From the NCBI GenBank assembly GCA_947179485.1, contig OX359247.1:46845131-46909130 (forward strand): 64,000 bases of DNA. The letters are read 5' to 3'. The translations under genes and the position numbers were made by a program. The notes beneath the pieces were generated by a model. It saw only the letters and a list, made by a program, of their open reading frames with translations. It was not told where the DNA came from and searched no databases. Source of the stretch: Allacma fusca. Lineage: Eukaryota; Arthropoda; Collembola; Symphypleona; Sminthuridae. Of this stretch, positions 11,418 to 26,552 are shown piece after piece (within the stretch, counting starts at the first letter, position 1; each line of letters starts with the position of its first letter).

Positions 11418-14400
11418 GGACCCTGAAGAGCTGACTTTCCCAGAAGGGAATCAAGACACGCTAAAAGCTAACTCCTATCGTGGAAATTCCCTGCAAATTA
11501 AGTTGACATGCTCATGATTTAAGAAACAAGGTAAAAAATTCCGGAGCGAGACTATATACAGTATATAAGGAACCCAACCACACGTGAGAATTAACTATAA
11601 ACTGAACTTCCACAATCACGGGCGGAAAGTTCACATTGGGAGTACAGTATGATAATTAACCGTAATCGAGGTAAAATTCCAGGCTCTGTATACGAAACAT
11701 AACGGGATTGAAATTGTGCAATTCCTATCTCTATCGGTTTTATGCCCTTATTTGCATTTCTTCACGGGATATTTCACATATGCGTGCTCTGCATGGGGAA
11801 TGATAAGAACACTTACGACACACCAATGCCTTTAATTGCACCGTTCAACCCGTCCTCTTAAGCTTATCGAGTTAGGAATTATGACATTTTTGTCCATATA
11901 GCCCACAGTACTCCTTTCATTTCTCGGCCGTTGATTGGAGGTCCCGTACTTGCCCAAACTCATTTTCTGTCACCATTCTGTATTTACAGTATACCTCAAT
12001 ATATGAGATACAGATTATTAGAGAAAGTATATAATTATACAATACACAAGACTTGATTTTGTATACTCCAGGTGAAGAAATCTCGCATTCCTCCCGATAA
12101 CATTCCCCCAAGTAAGGAAATATAGAAAGGAGTAAAAGTGTCAGAAATTTCCATCTCAACACTTAACGCTAGTTAAACCTGGCATTTCACAGATATAGAT
12201 GACTACTAAATGTTACCTGGAGTCATTGATAGGGCTATTAAACAAGAAAAATACTTTGGGTGAGAACAACCAACCCGCTCTCCTTCCAGCCTTTCCGGAG
12301 ACCACATTTCTGGAGATATTGGACTTGGTGAAAGGAATATCTTTTAATAGGGATTTTATGAGTCAGGAAATTTTCATTTACACGCAATATAGATATACAT
12401 AATCATATACACAAGCTCATGTAGATATAGAGTATGCATAAAGTACATGAGGTCCTCTGAAATTGTCAAGCTGGAAGTGGTTGTGGAGATATTTACAAAT
12501 AAATATTTACGACTCATAACTTTCCCTATGGGTATGTTACAACGATTATCCTCACGGAGTAATTATCTGGATTTTGTCAAGTGATAGCAATTTCATCCAA
12601 ATAGACACATTCGATCAGGGCAATAGGGCTTTTAATGGAACGATTAAGTCCCGGGAATTCCATGGCGTATATATGGAGAGCAGTTTCTATAGCCACAGAA
12701 TTTAAGTATGGTAATATTTGCCTCCATAATTTTTTCGGAGTAGATTCCGAGCTCGCAATATAAGTTCCTACTATTTTGCAACCGGCTTATAATGTAAGGT
12801 TAAGGTTTTGTGTAGGTACTCTCATAGTTAGAATTTGCTATGCTGTATTTATAGATATTGCAGGGTGGTATTTCTATACACCTACTGTATACTTGTGTAC
12901 TTCCAACGTTATCAGAATTAAAGGAGTATCAATACGATACTAGACAATGTTGTTGAAAATGCAATGCACGTCCATTCACAGGGAAAATTTATAGTTCATT
13001 TAACTGTCCCACACTATAGAGCCATATAGTACTTCCCTTGTTCAAGTCATGTCTTCCGTACTGCTATTTGTTGATTAGGCTTGTGCATATATTTGTCTTG
13101 GTTCACTTCCATAAATTAAAATACATGTTGATGTAAAGTGGCTAAACTACTACTACATCGATTGCTAAAAGCAAACTGAGCCATTTACATATTTGCATAG
13201 AAATAAAACAAACTACTACAGTATGCTCGGGCTATGAGGAGGACCCATATGATAAAAACATTTTCTGCTCAGTGGGAAAAATATCTGAAGCCATTCCCCT
13301 TCGTTAAATGTCAAATTCCATCCTAATGTTTCTTTTTATAAGAGCTTAATTCAATTGGGAATCAAATTTTGATTCTATCTGGGATGGTGTTATAGGAGGG
13401 GTTGACTGTGCATTTGCACTTGTGAGAAGTAGATACATATATTATGTACCTTTTTTTTAATGTCAATGCATGTACATATGTATACATTTGGCTGATTTTG
13501 AAATGTCTCTTAGGTACTTATTGTTACTTCGTTTTCACTACTTCACTAATGACATCTTACTTTCTTGAGTACACAGTAAAGCATCAATTTACACTCGTAA
13601 ATTAGTTAATGGTATGGACATGAATGGCATACACAAGATATAGGTAAACATTTGCAGGACAAAGATTGCATTACCAATGTATGTAATTATGTATATATGT
13701 ACATATGTACATACAGATGTATGCGTGAGCTATAGAATGATAGTTATTTTAAGCGTCGATTTCTTCACCGTTACAATATTTTGGGTCCTTTGATCATGTA
13801 CAATTTACATTTCAACGTTGAACCATCTGAAGCTAATGCAGTTCCTTATTTATAAGAAGGATCTTCCATTTCAAAAATCATAAAATCCAATTATTACAGA
13901 TATTATGCGCAGGCAATTTAATTTAACTGCTGGGAAAACATTTTGGAAATGTGGGATTTTATCAAGAAATTTTGATACGAGTAACTTATTATATTATTTT
14001 ACAAAAAAGGGGGAACTGACAAGGAACCTTTCCCTCATGCCACATCCAGTTTCTTTTAAATACAAAAATATCCATAGGCACCTTGTCTTCGGAATGGCAT
14101 ATGTTCCGGAAGGAAACTCATTCATTCTGATTAGAGAATTGTTTCTCAAAGTGAGCACGAAATATTTACTTTCTTTTTGGAAGGAACGTGAATATTAGAA
14201 ATCCCCTCAGGAAATCCCATTTAAGGTTTTGAATTTCCCCGTAAACGAAATTCCAGCCAATCTAAACAAAAATACTTTTGAAACTTTCTGACAGGAGATT
14301 GCATTCAAAAAATTACATTTTATATTCTAGCTTCTGTATAAGTTTTGTGCAAAGGAAATCTGGAGGGGGATCGTAAGTTGTAAATAGATTGGCTCTGAGT

Positions 14401-15575
14401 GCACAACTAAATAAAGCCTATGAAACATGGATTTGATGTTACCAGGACACAATTTAAAATTATTTTCCTCTGTTTACATTCATTTCTCCAGACATTTGTC
14501 ATGTTGTGAAAGCATTGAAATGTCATTTTCAATTTATTCCCTTTCCAGGAAAAAATAAAACTTGGTATTTACCTCAGTTCATGAGCTACTAGAATATATA
14601 CTCAAATGAAATTTTCTAAGGCTACAAGTGTAGTACTGAAGACCCAACTAAAGAAAACTTGATTTTGTTTGGGGTATCATTGGGAATTGAAAACCTGACG
14701 CTGTACAGAAATAGGAATAAATAGGAACATCAACAAACCAAATATTTATAAATAATATTGAAAATATTATAGTCATGTCTGCGCCGGGCATGTATCTTTT
14801 CAATTATATACAATACATGTGCTTATATGGTTACACAAAAACATCCTACTACAACCAAAGTAAATAGAATTTTTCTCTGAGCCTTTTTATGTTACTTCAA
14901 TCATACTGTCATATGAGTTACCTTATATGTATGTTATAGTATCTACATATGTGACAATTCACTTGTACATAAAAAGCCTTATTTCCTGCTCTGGTATGTA
15001 TACAAAATCCTATAATTTACTTGAATATCCACACGAATATCAGAGAGAGTAGTCAGAGAGCAGCCATTTTATTTTGAGGTATTTAGGCTCATAAAATGGT
15101 TTAAAACTTTTAAAAAAGTCGTATAGATCGGAGTTAGCGTACTAAGGAAATATTTCTTAACGAGATGGAAACCACTGGACCGGAATACCTTCCGTTTGAT
15201 ATGGTGTTATTCTTTTTTTTTAAATACAAACGTTAATTATATACTATACATTCCAGCCCAAAATATGTGCAACTATACATAGACATTAAAATAAAATGCC
15301 TTTAACAAAAGGAACATTTTCAAGTGGTTGGTTCTTCCATTTAAATCCATTTCAAGTCCAGGACATCCATGGAGGTTGGAATTGAGGGAAACCAAGTCTA
15401 TGGCAGGTCATGTAAAAGAGACCATTTGAGCTGTAGTTTATTCGCTCGGAATGCAATGGGCAACTCAATGAAGCGTCATCATCATTATCAAAGGACTGTT
15501 ATACTATATCCTACGACTGGAGATGTATGGCAAGGGCATCGGGAAATGGCTCCGACTTCACATTGGAATTGCAGG

Positions 15576-15605
15576 TCACACACACACACACACACTCACA
15601 CACTC
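15576..15605. repeat. (CA)n microsatellite
   Basis: Imperfect CA repeat. A (CAT)n tract follows at about 15686-15714, and together they produce a spurious His/Thr-rich open frame. Confidence 0.85.
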
Positions 15606-18600
15606 ACCACACAGCAGGACGCTCGTTCGTGTGTATTCCCGGGGAAATGTGAGGCGAACCAAATAAAAGACGAAGGAACAACGCAGCGTCATCATCATCC
15701 TCATCATCATCATCAACGGAAACGGCCAGTTAACAACGTGGAACTAAAACAATAACATGATCGTTCTGAATCCCGAATTCAATAGCTGAGCGGACAATTG
15801 ACAGTCGTCAATATTCATGCAATTGCCCAGAATTCTCAAGTATTCCACTGTTCAAGATACCCATCTGCTAAGAACCATTTACAAGCCAACCCAGTCATTT
15901 TGGTCCATATCTACACAATTGTTAAAAGCAAAGTTTACATAGATATATCAATGTTCAGTAATTATATAACTCCAATATTTTAAGATCATGGGTGTAAATT
16001 AATAATAAATTACAATTTAGCAACATTTTTAATCAATGTTTTTTAAATCGATGGTTACCAATAGTATTTCTGCCTTTCATCTTAACCAACCGTGTATTTA
16101 AGTTTCATTTGTTTTCACGGTCCAAGTCGAGCAGGACCACTTCGTTATCTCCGCCACACTTTCTCCTCTCCATTATCCACTCAGCCATTCAGATCTCTTT
16201 CCCCATAGGACTCCCTAATAAAATGATCAACGTGAGTGTGCATTGATCTCAAAATAAATTTCCTTGTCTCTTGGCAAAAGCTCGTATCTAAATGACCAGG
16301 ATTCAGGGTACAGGCCCCAGCATTCTTATTATATGTTACTATACGTAATTATCCATATGGATATTTGTGTCAGGGCTGAAGCGTCAGAAGATCTCAGAGC
16401 AGGATGGTTTCCACTCTTTAGTGTAGTTATCTACAAATTGTATCCAAACAATAATTAGCTTTCAAAATAAACAGTCCTGCGAGTGTTTAAATTTTAAATT
16501 CCATTCATCTTCTGCTTTCTCCCTACTATGTAGTATCTGTACAGAACAATATGCAGTCCTAGAGAGAAAGATAGATACGTTTGTGTAGGGAGGAGTGTAG
16601 AAGCAAAAACAAGTAAATCCTAATCTCGTTTGTAGGACGTTCCTGGCTCCACATCTCCTTTCTAGGGTAATTGGCAGAGATTTAATGAAATGCGTGACTG
16701 TGCAATTTCTTGTGCTTGAATAATTCTAATTCGTATTTGGTCAATTCATACCTTCCCCCCAGACCCCTTCCCGTCTGAGTGAATTCTTTATTTCCCATTA
16801 AAAACAGAAAACAAGGAGTCATGCCACCATTTCCGACACCGATTCTCTGAATTCAATGGAATTCGCTTCATGCAAAAAGGGACGGGGGTTTTAGTGCGAG
16901 GATTTTTCAAGGTCAGTGGCATTAACAGAATCATTGGAATTTATTGGATTATATATGTCCATCGGAAAGGCTTTTCTTCGTCAGGGCATTACGCCCAGCG
17001 AGCTTATTCATGGGGCTTGAGAGGAAGCCGTACACTCACTTCAAGCCTTTTCCCAGTTATCAGTGTTCTTTCTTTCTTTCTTTCTTTTTTTTTTGTAGAG
17101 GAAGGATTTTCCCTGGGAAGTACATACTTACATGGACAGATACAGGTGCTCGTAAAAATAGGGAAACACATGTATTTCCTGAGTATGTATTCTTTTTTAT
17201 GGGGAGAGTAAGATTTGTTTCCAGGGGTGCATGATTTTAGCCTAAGTTAATATTACTCAAGTAGAATTTACTATTATGTGGAGAAGGTACTGGGAGGGGA
17301 AAGGAGGAGAGGAAGAAGTGCATTTGTGAGAGAGTCTTGATTTACCCGGGGCTTTAGTACCAGGGACATATGTATACGTCTGTGCATACAACCGCACGCA
17401 TGTACACACTAAACATACAAGCTCTCCCTAAAAGAACCAATTGAGGGTTTGAGAGTGACTTGTACAGTACATTTACCTGGGAGTATTAGTGTCACTCATA
17501 TATCTATCTGTACCTACCTGTTTCACTCTGTACGAGAGAGTCAGAGCTAGAAAGGGAGGTTAAATTACCCAAAATTTAACACACTATGAGAGCAAAGGAG
17601 ACCGTGGAATCAGGGAGAGCTACATTAGGATTGAGATAGGGAGGAAAAGTGAATGAGTGCCAAGTAAATAGGAAAGTGGCTCGTTCAGAACATCTAAATG
17701 GATTCACAGAACATGACAAAATCATTTCTCTCTCTTTCACTTCCCCCCACACTTTCTCCGCGTCTCTGAACAAACATGTTAAAATCTCCCAATGAGGAAA
17801 TCAAGGGATGAGTACAAACTGGAATGAGGGGCTTTTTCTAAAACCATTTACGTAATTGGTACTTCCATACTCCTCCATTACTGTGACAGGGACATTTGTA
17901 GCTCTGTAAGTACACATATGTACATATGTATACCCATGAGGAGAAAAGGCTTTTAATAAATTAATTAATTCGTAGCTTGTAAATTATTTTCAAACACTTG
18001 CAAAAAGCTGCATTTTAATTTTGCTTTTTGAATTCATTATTTTAATTTCTAATATTTTATTTTTATACATTAAATTTGTCGACACAATTTACAAATCTAT
18101 ATGACTTTGCCCCACATTAAAATGAATCCACTCAGTTCGTTTTGCAACTGCACTTCTCAATTCAGTAATATGTGTTCCAGGTAGGAAATTGGCATCGCTT
18201 CTGTCTCAACTCTGGGAGAGCAATACGAACGATACGCATACTCTACAAAGACGCTTAAATTTGTGGTGCTTTGTGTTTACCCAGTGCTGTGCATATTTAT
18301 TCCGAGTATCTATACATATAAAAACGCACACACAGACAAATAGAATATATCCTAGGCTGACTGTAGCTCCATAATTTTTTTTTCGGGTGGGAAGGAAGAC
18401 ACAGGACCAACTTCACCCAGAATTTGGGTCGATACTCTCACCTTTCCCGTCACTGACGGGAGAAGTACCTGCCCGTACCATTAGTAGTTTTCCGTAAAAC
18501 ACCAACAATCCAACAATGCTCACATTGAAAGTCCCATCCCTTTGAGTTTGTTGCCTCAGCTCCAGAGCGGTCCTTTATTCGTAATTCCTGTGCGTCAGAA

Positions 18601-18898
18601 AATTAAACGAACGACTTTCTCCTTGGGTCCAAGTTGATATGGTCACATTATTCCCGTGGATGCCGTTGTAGAGTCCTATTGGTGTCCTACTTCCAGAGCA
18701 ATACATGATTAAAACACTGGCTAGAATACGACCACTATCAAATTACCCAGAGAACCAACTTTACAATAGAATCTACTCACAAGTGAGTATTTATAGATTT
18801 GTTTTCTCATGCAAAATCATCATCATGCTTTCCCGGATGAGGACGACTTCCATAGGACGACTGTTCTTCCCAACACCATATCAGGCCTTAGATGAATA

Positions 18899-18902
<4 letters not shown>

Positions 18903-18961
<59 letters not shown>

Positions 18962-18966
18962 CTCTC
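18903..18966. repeat. (CT)n microsatellite
   Basis: 64 nt, nearly perfect CT for the first 48; one of the longest in the window. The nearby tracts at 19259 (AG) and 19573 (CT) alternate in orientation. Confidence 0.95.
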
Positions 18967-19254
18967 GTGACTCCATATAAATCCGACAGTTTCTATGCAA
19001 TCGAAAGCTTTCCTATAAATTACAGGTGTAACGTGTAGCTCAGAAACATCCCCCTGTACACGGATACTTCCAGCTGGTAAACATAATATACCTACAAATG
19101 TATGTATATCTATATGTAGGACCATACTACTATGCTCACTATGGTTAGGCGCGGGTGGGTGAGAAAGAACGCGGGCTAAATCAATAGTGATGACTCGTTA
19201 CGTGCATATAAGCACTCCTCCATCAGAGATACAGCCAGGATGGGGATAGAGATT

Positions 19255-19258
<4 letters not shown>

Positions 19259-19288
<30 letters not shown>
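19259..19288. repeat. (AG)n microsatellite
   Basis: 30 nt perfect AG repeat, opposite in orientation to its two CT-rich neighbours. Confidence 0.95.
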
Positions 19289-19293
<5 letters not shown>

Positions 19294-19572
19294 GATACAA
19301 TAGTCTAAGGGATTCAATGGGATAGAGCGTGGACAGGAGCAAAAAGGAAAACTCGACGGAAAAGGAAGCGATACGGCCGAGCACCTGTGCTCTTTTCTCT
19401 AGATCCTGGATTTTCCTACACCAGGCACTTACAGCCTTTTACCAGCAGCTACAGATCCTTCGGTAGTGTATACCTTTGAGTGATCTATTACTCTTCTATA
19501 TGAACATATGAACTTACAGTGTACTCTCTCTACATGGGACTCCTTGTAGAGGGACTTGTTATGGAAGAGCAA

Positions 19573-19614
19573 TCTCTCTCTCTGTCTCTCTCTCTCTTTT
19601 CTCTCTCTCTGTCT
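19573..19614. repeat. Interrupted (CT)n microsatellite
   Basis: CT repeat with GTCT and TTTT interruptions. Confidence 0.9.
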
Positions 19615-22600
19615 CAAACAAACACACACAGATTCTTGATGCAAATAAATTCGAAATCATTACCCTTTGAAGTAATAATTTAAATTCAAATCCTAGTAAC
19701 TGCACGCCACTATCTTTGTCCGTGGAGACTTCTGCTCCTCCCAGGGATCCTCGAACAAACTGCCCCGACTGTATATACCTGTGAGCTCTTGTGTGAGGTA
19801 GACGACGTAGTATGTATTTATAAATGTTTGCTGGATACATATGCATTTCCAGGAGATATCCACATTTCAGAGTCAGCAGAGATATAGAACCAAGTCGGGA
19901 ATTGCGTAGTCAAATGTAAAACCACAAGAAATAATGCTGGAAGGATTGGGCCCAGCACTCACTCAAGGCAGAGATAGGAGGAACACGTCTTCCGGAAGGT
20001 ATTTCGTGTGGTTTCCATCAACACTCTACATAACCGGGTCCTAGTGTCTTAAGTAATAGGAGTATCGACTCCGGTGCATTTATAGTTCCACATGCACGCC
20101 CGAATTTGAGGGGATATGGGAGGAAGCACATGATTAAATATACATATGGAAACCTGATTAGTTGTACGTGTATAGACACATACAGTAATGTAATTTGCAT
20201 ATTATCGCCATAATTAAATTTGAACAGTTTGTGTATCATGGGGAGTTTTCTTGTAGACACCTTCAGTCCTCCTCTGTATGTATTTACAAATGTATGAATG
20301 AAATAATGTAGATTGTTTGAGCCCGTACAACCTCTACGAGCACCCGGTGAGTTTTCAGTGAGGTTGATTCAATAGTATTAAGGATAGGATTGGCCCTGTA
20401 AATATTTCCCCAGGTTTTAAATTCCTAATAATCCCAGCATTATTTTAGTGTATGACATGGAGAGTGAAGCATGAAACTTTTAAGAAACTGTAAGGGCGTT
20501 CGGGTAGGAGAGTGGACCATTAAATTCAAGCCTGTAAATATACTTATTTACGTCCATAATTATATGAGTGGAGGGGGAATATAGGAGGGAATGTAAAATC
20601 TGGAGAAGAAATGTAGGTTAAAGTGTCTGGTCTGGCGTGAGAAATGATTAATTCACGCATTCCCTCCGTAAATGGACCCAGCTGATGGGGGATTTGGTGG
20701 GAAGCCACAGAAGAGCTGTCTCAATGCACTTTGCCAATATTACATGACTTTTCGCACTGAGCAAGTTTTTTTTTCGGAGCTGTCCCTTTTTTACCCGGCA
20801 TCAGCGTAAGATCAGAAAAATGAGCACCGACAAAAATGCCCTGTCACAAACAGTATTACAAATATCATAGGATGTACTTGAAGCTGTGTATGAGAGAAAG
20901 CCTCCATTTTTGTTTCCTTGAGGATAAATAGGGAAAGAATCTCATTTTCAGGGAAAGTTGGCCCAAAAAAAAAGTTACATCATTTTTCTCCAAAGAGCCA
21001 ATCCCACCAGTCCCAGCTGCACTTTCACCTTTCCCCCATCTCCAAGCAAGTGCATACTTTTGGGAAATTTTTTTTTTGTGTATTTCCCCCTCGATGAGCA
21101 TTACCTTTTCTCCTTTATGGCTCTCCTTCACTTTACTTTTACTTTTGTGTATTACCTTGTATTCCCACATAAATATAGAAGAATGTCCCTACAATGAATT
21201 TTAGGAGAGTCATTTTTAAATGCCTCTCCCTCTCACTCCACGTCCCAGCATGGACTTGACGAACCGTGAGTAATGCTGTCCATACGGAATGGAATGTCTG
21301 AATAATAAGGCGATTTGTGGCCTTCACGCTGCCCACAAACCTCCCCGTACTGACTGACGAGCTTGGGAGAAAAATGAGGGAATATTTTACCCAAATTGCA
21401 TTCTCCTGGCCAGTGTACATCTCTAGAGTCTGCCTCTGTTCTCTGCATAATAAAGCTAAATATACTTTTAGACTTGAATTCCTATCCCTTAAATACATAC
21501 AGGACATATATTACATCATAGCTGGGCTTGGAAAAAAATACACAACAAGCTCCCTATTACGAAGCTTCCTTTAATTTACCTACATACATACATATACACA
21601 TCTATGTATGTACGTAGAATACGTGGGCACTGGCAAAAGCCTCTACAAAATGGGCACATTTTCTCAGAAATAAAAAATCCCATGCACATCGAACTAATTC
21701 AACTATACGTTTCATCATTTTAACTTCACATTCATAAAAACTAGGTACGATTACAACTCCGGATGAAACTGTCCAATAAAAATGTCTCAGGGGGGGCAGG
21801 GTATTTGAAAGCTGGAATATAATATATTAGTAAGCATAATTGAGGAAATGGTATCTGCTGGTTCATTAATTTCTACATAATAAGCTCCCAATTAATTTCG
21901 AAATTAATTCGTATCTAATATTTTTACCAGAATAGCTTCCACACCTCTGTGCAATTATAGACGGTCAATTATAAGCATATAGAATGGAGCAATTCTTGTC
22001 CCTCAAATTTAATGAACTTAATCAATAATACCTAATTACAAATAGTAGAATAAAAGCCTTCCGACAAAGCAAATGTGTAATTATGACAAAAATAAGAAAC
22101 CAGCTAATAAGCTTGGACAATTACGGTAACAAAACACAAGTTGTCTGTCAACCACCCAGCGGGACACAAAATGTCTGTCCCCTCGCCAAGTCTCTACTGA
22201 ATTGAGTATTTGTGACCCTAGACAATTTATGTGTTAATAGAAATTCGCAATGGTTAACACTTGACTATGCTACAACCGTAGAGTTAAAATACAGTATATA
22301 GGAAAAAATTGGTTGTTTTTGAGTCGCCAAAGCTCGTTCCTGATTTTTAGAGGAATTAATGACACCGGCTTTCCCAGGGGCAGGATTGTGCATAAAAATG
22401 TTAACAATATGTAATTATTAGATATCTATAGATAGATATATGGACATAAAAGCATTAGGAATATCCCCTCAACAGGGGAGGTCATGTAAGTAGTACAATG
22501 GGTCTCGTAGTACGATTCCTTCCAAATCCTATAATATTTGATTTGTTCCAAGGAAACTACATATGTATGCACACATAGATGATTACAGTACTTTGTGTAA

Positions 22601-25600
22601 TCTCACATGTAACTTGATTCAAGTTTGCTCTCGAAGCTGATGATTTATTTGAATTAATCATGCATGAAATAAGAACGCGCGTGCTTATAAAATATACTGT
22701 ATACAATGATATAGAAAAGTTGTTTTTCTCTTATGTATTGTTAACTATGTCAGATTCGAGCCACTTGAGAAATAATGCCTTGGGTCTGCCCCACAAGAGA
22801 AATTACATCACGGGAGTGGTATTCACGGAGGTGTACGGACGGTACTCACGATCCAGTTCAACCTAATAATCATGGACAGGGTACATGAGACTCATAACCA
22901 TAATTTCAAGTTGTCAGCAATGGGAAGGATACATAAATACAGGATTTTTCTCTGGAGTCAATTCTAAATCGTACTATTTCTCCATGAGGGCTTTCTCCCA
23001 GAGCCAAAATCCTACTCCATATGAGTTTTTCCCTGGAAGTTTCGAAGGTCATTTTGGTTGCATTTTTTAAGTCCAGTGTATTATTACATTGTGGATTGTG
23101 AGGAGGGAGGGGGGGCTCACTCTATATACATTATATACGTCGGCCTGTAATTAATGAAAGAATAGGAGCAATATGTAAAGTTGTTACGAGAGGGAAGGAC
23201 GATTCCATCTCAGAAATACACTCAATTATTCAAAGCAGTGGTTGTAGTAATTATTGGAAGATAATTAAACCCAAGGTATAGGGAAAGGAGGGTGGGGTAC
23301 TATAAGATCCCCCTATAATAATATCCCTATACAGGAATGAAAGTCTCCCCGTTATTTAATGTTACCTAATGTTCCTCACTCTCAGAATCAGTCGGTAAAG
23401 GGAGCCCTGAGTCATGATAGGGGAGATAGTCCTTTATTAATTTATCTAACGTGAAAATTATTAGACACTCTGTCTGATATGAAATGTTGGGTATATATGA
23501 AGTCGGGTTTAGGGTCCCCCATTAGAATCTATGCTTCCACCGATTTATATGAAAGCATGGCCCGAGCATTGGTGCTTTCCTCTATTTTACAGTAAATTGT
23601 GAAAGAGGAGGAAAGAGGTAATTATAACTGTGAGAGTTGAAGTGATGGTGATGGTAAGACTTGGTGTGCGCAAATATTTAATTTAACGTGAACTCAGCTG
23701 TTTGAGGTTATTGAGGGAACCATCCAGAAGCCACTTCATATGTACTCACTTGATTAGAATCTAACTGACGGGAATATGTACAGACTTTGCTCATCTTCCC
23801 ACTAAATCAACAACTTCCCACCACCTCCTTTATAACTTGCTAACTCACTCAGGGATGGGAGCCATAGGGCTGGAACATCTCATAAATATCTACACTATCC
23901 CTTCCAACAAGCAATTACATATTTACACCCTCAAGTATTTTTTTTTCACTGGAATTTACACTGAAACACTAAATTACTCTCCTTTGAATTATATTTACAT
24001 TGCTCTGATTTCACCAGGTCATACAGGGAATTTGGTCCTATTTATTTAACACTATCTGTCTATAAGTATCTATCTACAGATACACATTTGCGTTTGAACA
24101 TGGTGACAAATTTACCCATGGGATGTGTGTACACTGTAGGTTTCAATAACCCAGAAGGGTAGATTTACTGGACTTTTAGTATCTACACACATATACATAG
24201 ATATTAAAACAGGTATTTTGATTTTCCTACAAGTAAATATTAATTATATACAGGGATCATGAATAAATAAAGAAAGCGTACCTTGTGTACGTATAGGAAG
24301 GAAAATTGTAAGCATAACTCAGAATGTAATCAGTCTAATCATGTGACCTTCATAAATTAAATTGTGCAAGGCTCTGTGAGCCAACTGGATATTTTACGGG
24401 AGAAATTATAAAGTGCTGGCAAATGTTTGGTTTTATGCAAACAACACTCCTTGCTGTATGCTGGACTACTTGGAAGGGACTGGGGAAAACTTCATTTATG
24501 AGCCAATTAATTTTCAGAAATTTCCTTTGTGAGAATTTCAGTGACGGAAGAAGTGTCTGTGTGTAGATTCCACATTGGACTATGATGTTGCACACAATAT
24601 TTCATTTCCCTGCTATAATGTAGAATATTAAGGAGAGGTCCTATATATACATAGGTCTGTTTATAAGAGATTTTAGCCGGAGCTAATATTTTTGGGATTC
24701 CTTTTTACCACCATGATAATTCTTCTTCTCAAAAGACCATGTGGCTTTGTAGGAGTCAAAGTCTGGTGCTACTCTCAGGCCAGAGAGAACATACTGTGAG
24801 CAGTCCGGATGAACATTAATAAAACCCGTGATTTATGCGTAGACTCCGGGACCCACTCCATGACCAATTTAAACCCGTAAATGGGTTACTTATTATTAAC
24901 TGAAATTACAGGAACAGTCATTGTACGTTGTGACCCAAGTGATTGGTAGTAAACATATTCCCTGACTCAGTCCTGGAAGGGGAAGTTGTCTACTTCAGTG
25001 CTTTCTCGGCCCGGGTCCTCCGTCCCAAGTGGAGTGTTACCAGTTACCACCGAGTGAGTCATTATCTCACTTCCTTTTACTTTTACTTGCACTTTATTTC
25101 CGTGGTTATGTGAGAATGGAAGTGAGTGTGCTGATTGTGAGTAGGCTGTTCCGATGGAGTGTACATACAAGACTTTGTAATTTAATCCTGTCATACATAC
25201 ATTACCCACTTAGCAAATCTTATTGTGAGAGAGCTCGCACCTACAAATACTTTTTATTTCCTTGTACTTTTTTGTTACCCCCTAAACTTACATAAGAAAT
25301 GCTTTCTCCCCTTGTAATTCCCTAGGCTATAAGTTTTCAATGAACCTTGGAAATGGAATTTATGATCAGGCTGGAGCAGGGAATGGAGCTAATAAGTAAG
25401 TGTTATAATTCCCTGGTAATTCCCTTAGAAAATCTCAAGTTCAATGGGGCAGGTCAATTCCCTTTTCGCAAACAAATTTGTTTAGTATATTTAATTTGCA
25501 CGACCTCTATTTTTCTCAAGAAGACGACTTGAATAAAGTTTATTTGCAAATTTAAAGTTAATAATTTGTAGGACAATTAATTGATTGGCAAAATTGTGGG

Positions 25601-26522
25601 AATGGAAGAAATCTTAAATGTAAATTGAAGTATCAGCAAGTATGAAATGTACCTTAACCGAAGCCTTCCGTCATTTTTGCAAATAGTCTGCAAAAAAACT
25701 AATTTCGTGCTAAAATATTGCCAGAAACCTTTCACCACCTCCAGCAGAGTCGTATCAACTTTGTCAATCTAATGTTTTCAGTCATCCTGTCGTAGCCACA
25801 GAGGCATTTGAAAAGGATTCCTTCCCTGAATTGGTTTTTTAGAACAGTCCCACACGACTACAAAGGAGAGTCATAAAACGAACAAAATAAATTACAATCA
25901 CCAGAGGTGAACTGTTTATTTTGAGCTCCCTTTTAAAATGCACTCCGAGTCTCGGCGAAACACCTTTGATGGAAATGGTTCAGGTGAGGTGAGCTCTTGT
26001 ATATATCTCTGAAGATAGTTGTTGCATGCCAAGGGGAAAGTGACAGGCTAGCATATAATAGCGTGTTCATAAAATAAACTCCCGTGACACTCTCCGTCTC
26101 TCCTGCTCTCCCTCATGCTCTCGCATGAGAGTCTCTGTAGGCCTTGCATTGTGAGGGAATTGAATAAATAGTGGAATTATTCAAGGCGGGTCTCCTTCCT
26201 TGACTGCTCGCAACGCCTCTCGATACTTTCCAAGGAGTTAGTTCCTCCGGTTTGGCATTTGAAACAACATTAGATTTCTATTAGACTCTCCCCATCCTTA
26301 TTGAGCACTCCGGCCAACTTTGATGAATTTCAAATGGTCGGGCACAATTTCTCTCGCAATCAGAGAGAATCATGGAGTCCGACCCAGATTTAATCATGTA
26401 GGCCCAAAAGGAAATTTAACCATGTAGTAATTAACTACTGCATATTGAATTAATCTAGAGCCTTTGAAAGGGCAGGGACAGACACAGGACGTGCGAGGCA
26501 TGCAATCTCACCATGTATTTTC

Positions 26523-26552
26523 GCACACACACACACACACAAACACAAACAC
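26523..26552. repeat. (CA)n microsatellite
   Basis: CA repeat ending in AAACACAAAC units. Confidence 0.9.

Noticed and set aside
15369-15755. His/Thr-rich 128-codon frame
   Set aside because: Most of its character comes from CA and CAT repeats read in one frame; no domain, splice context or start context supports it.
18823-19125. Arg/Glu-alternating minus-strand frame
   Set aside because: It is a translation of the CT/AG microsatellite at 18903-18966.
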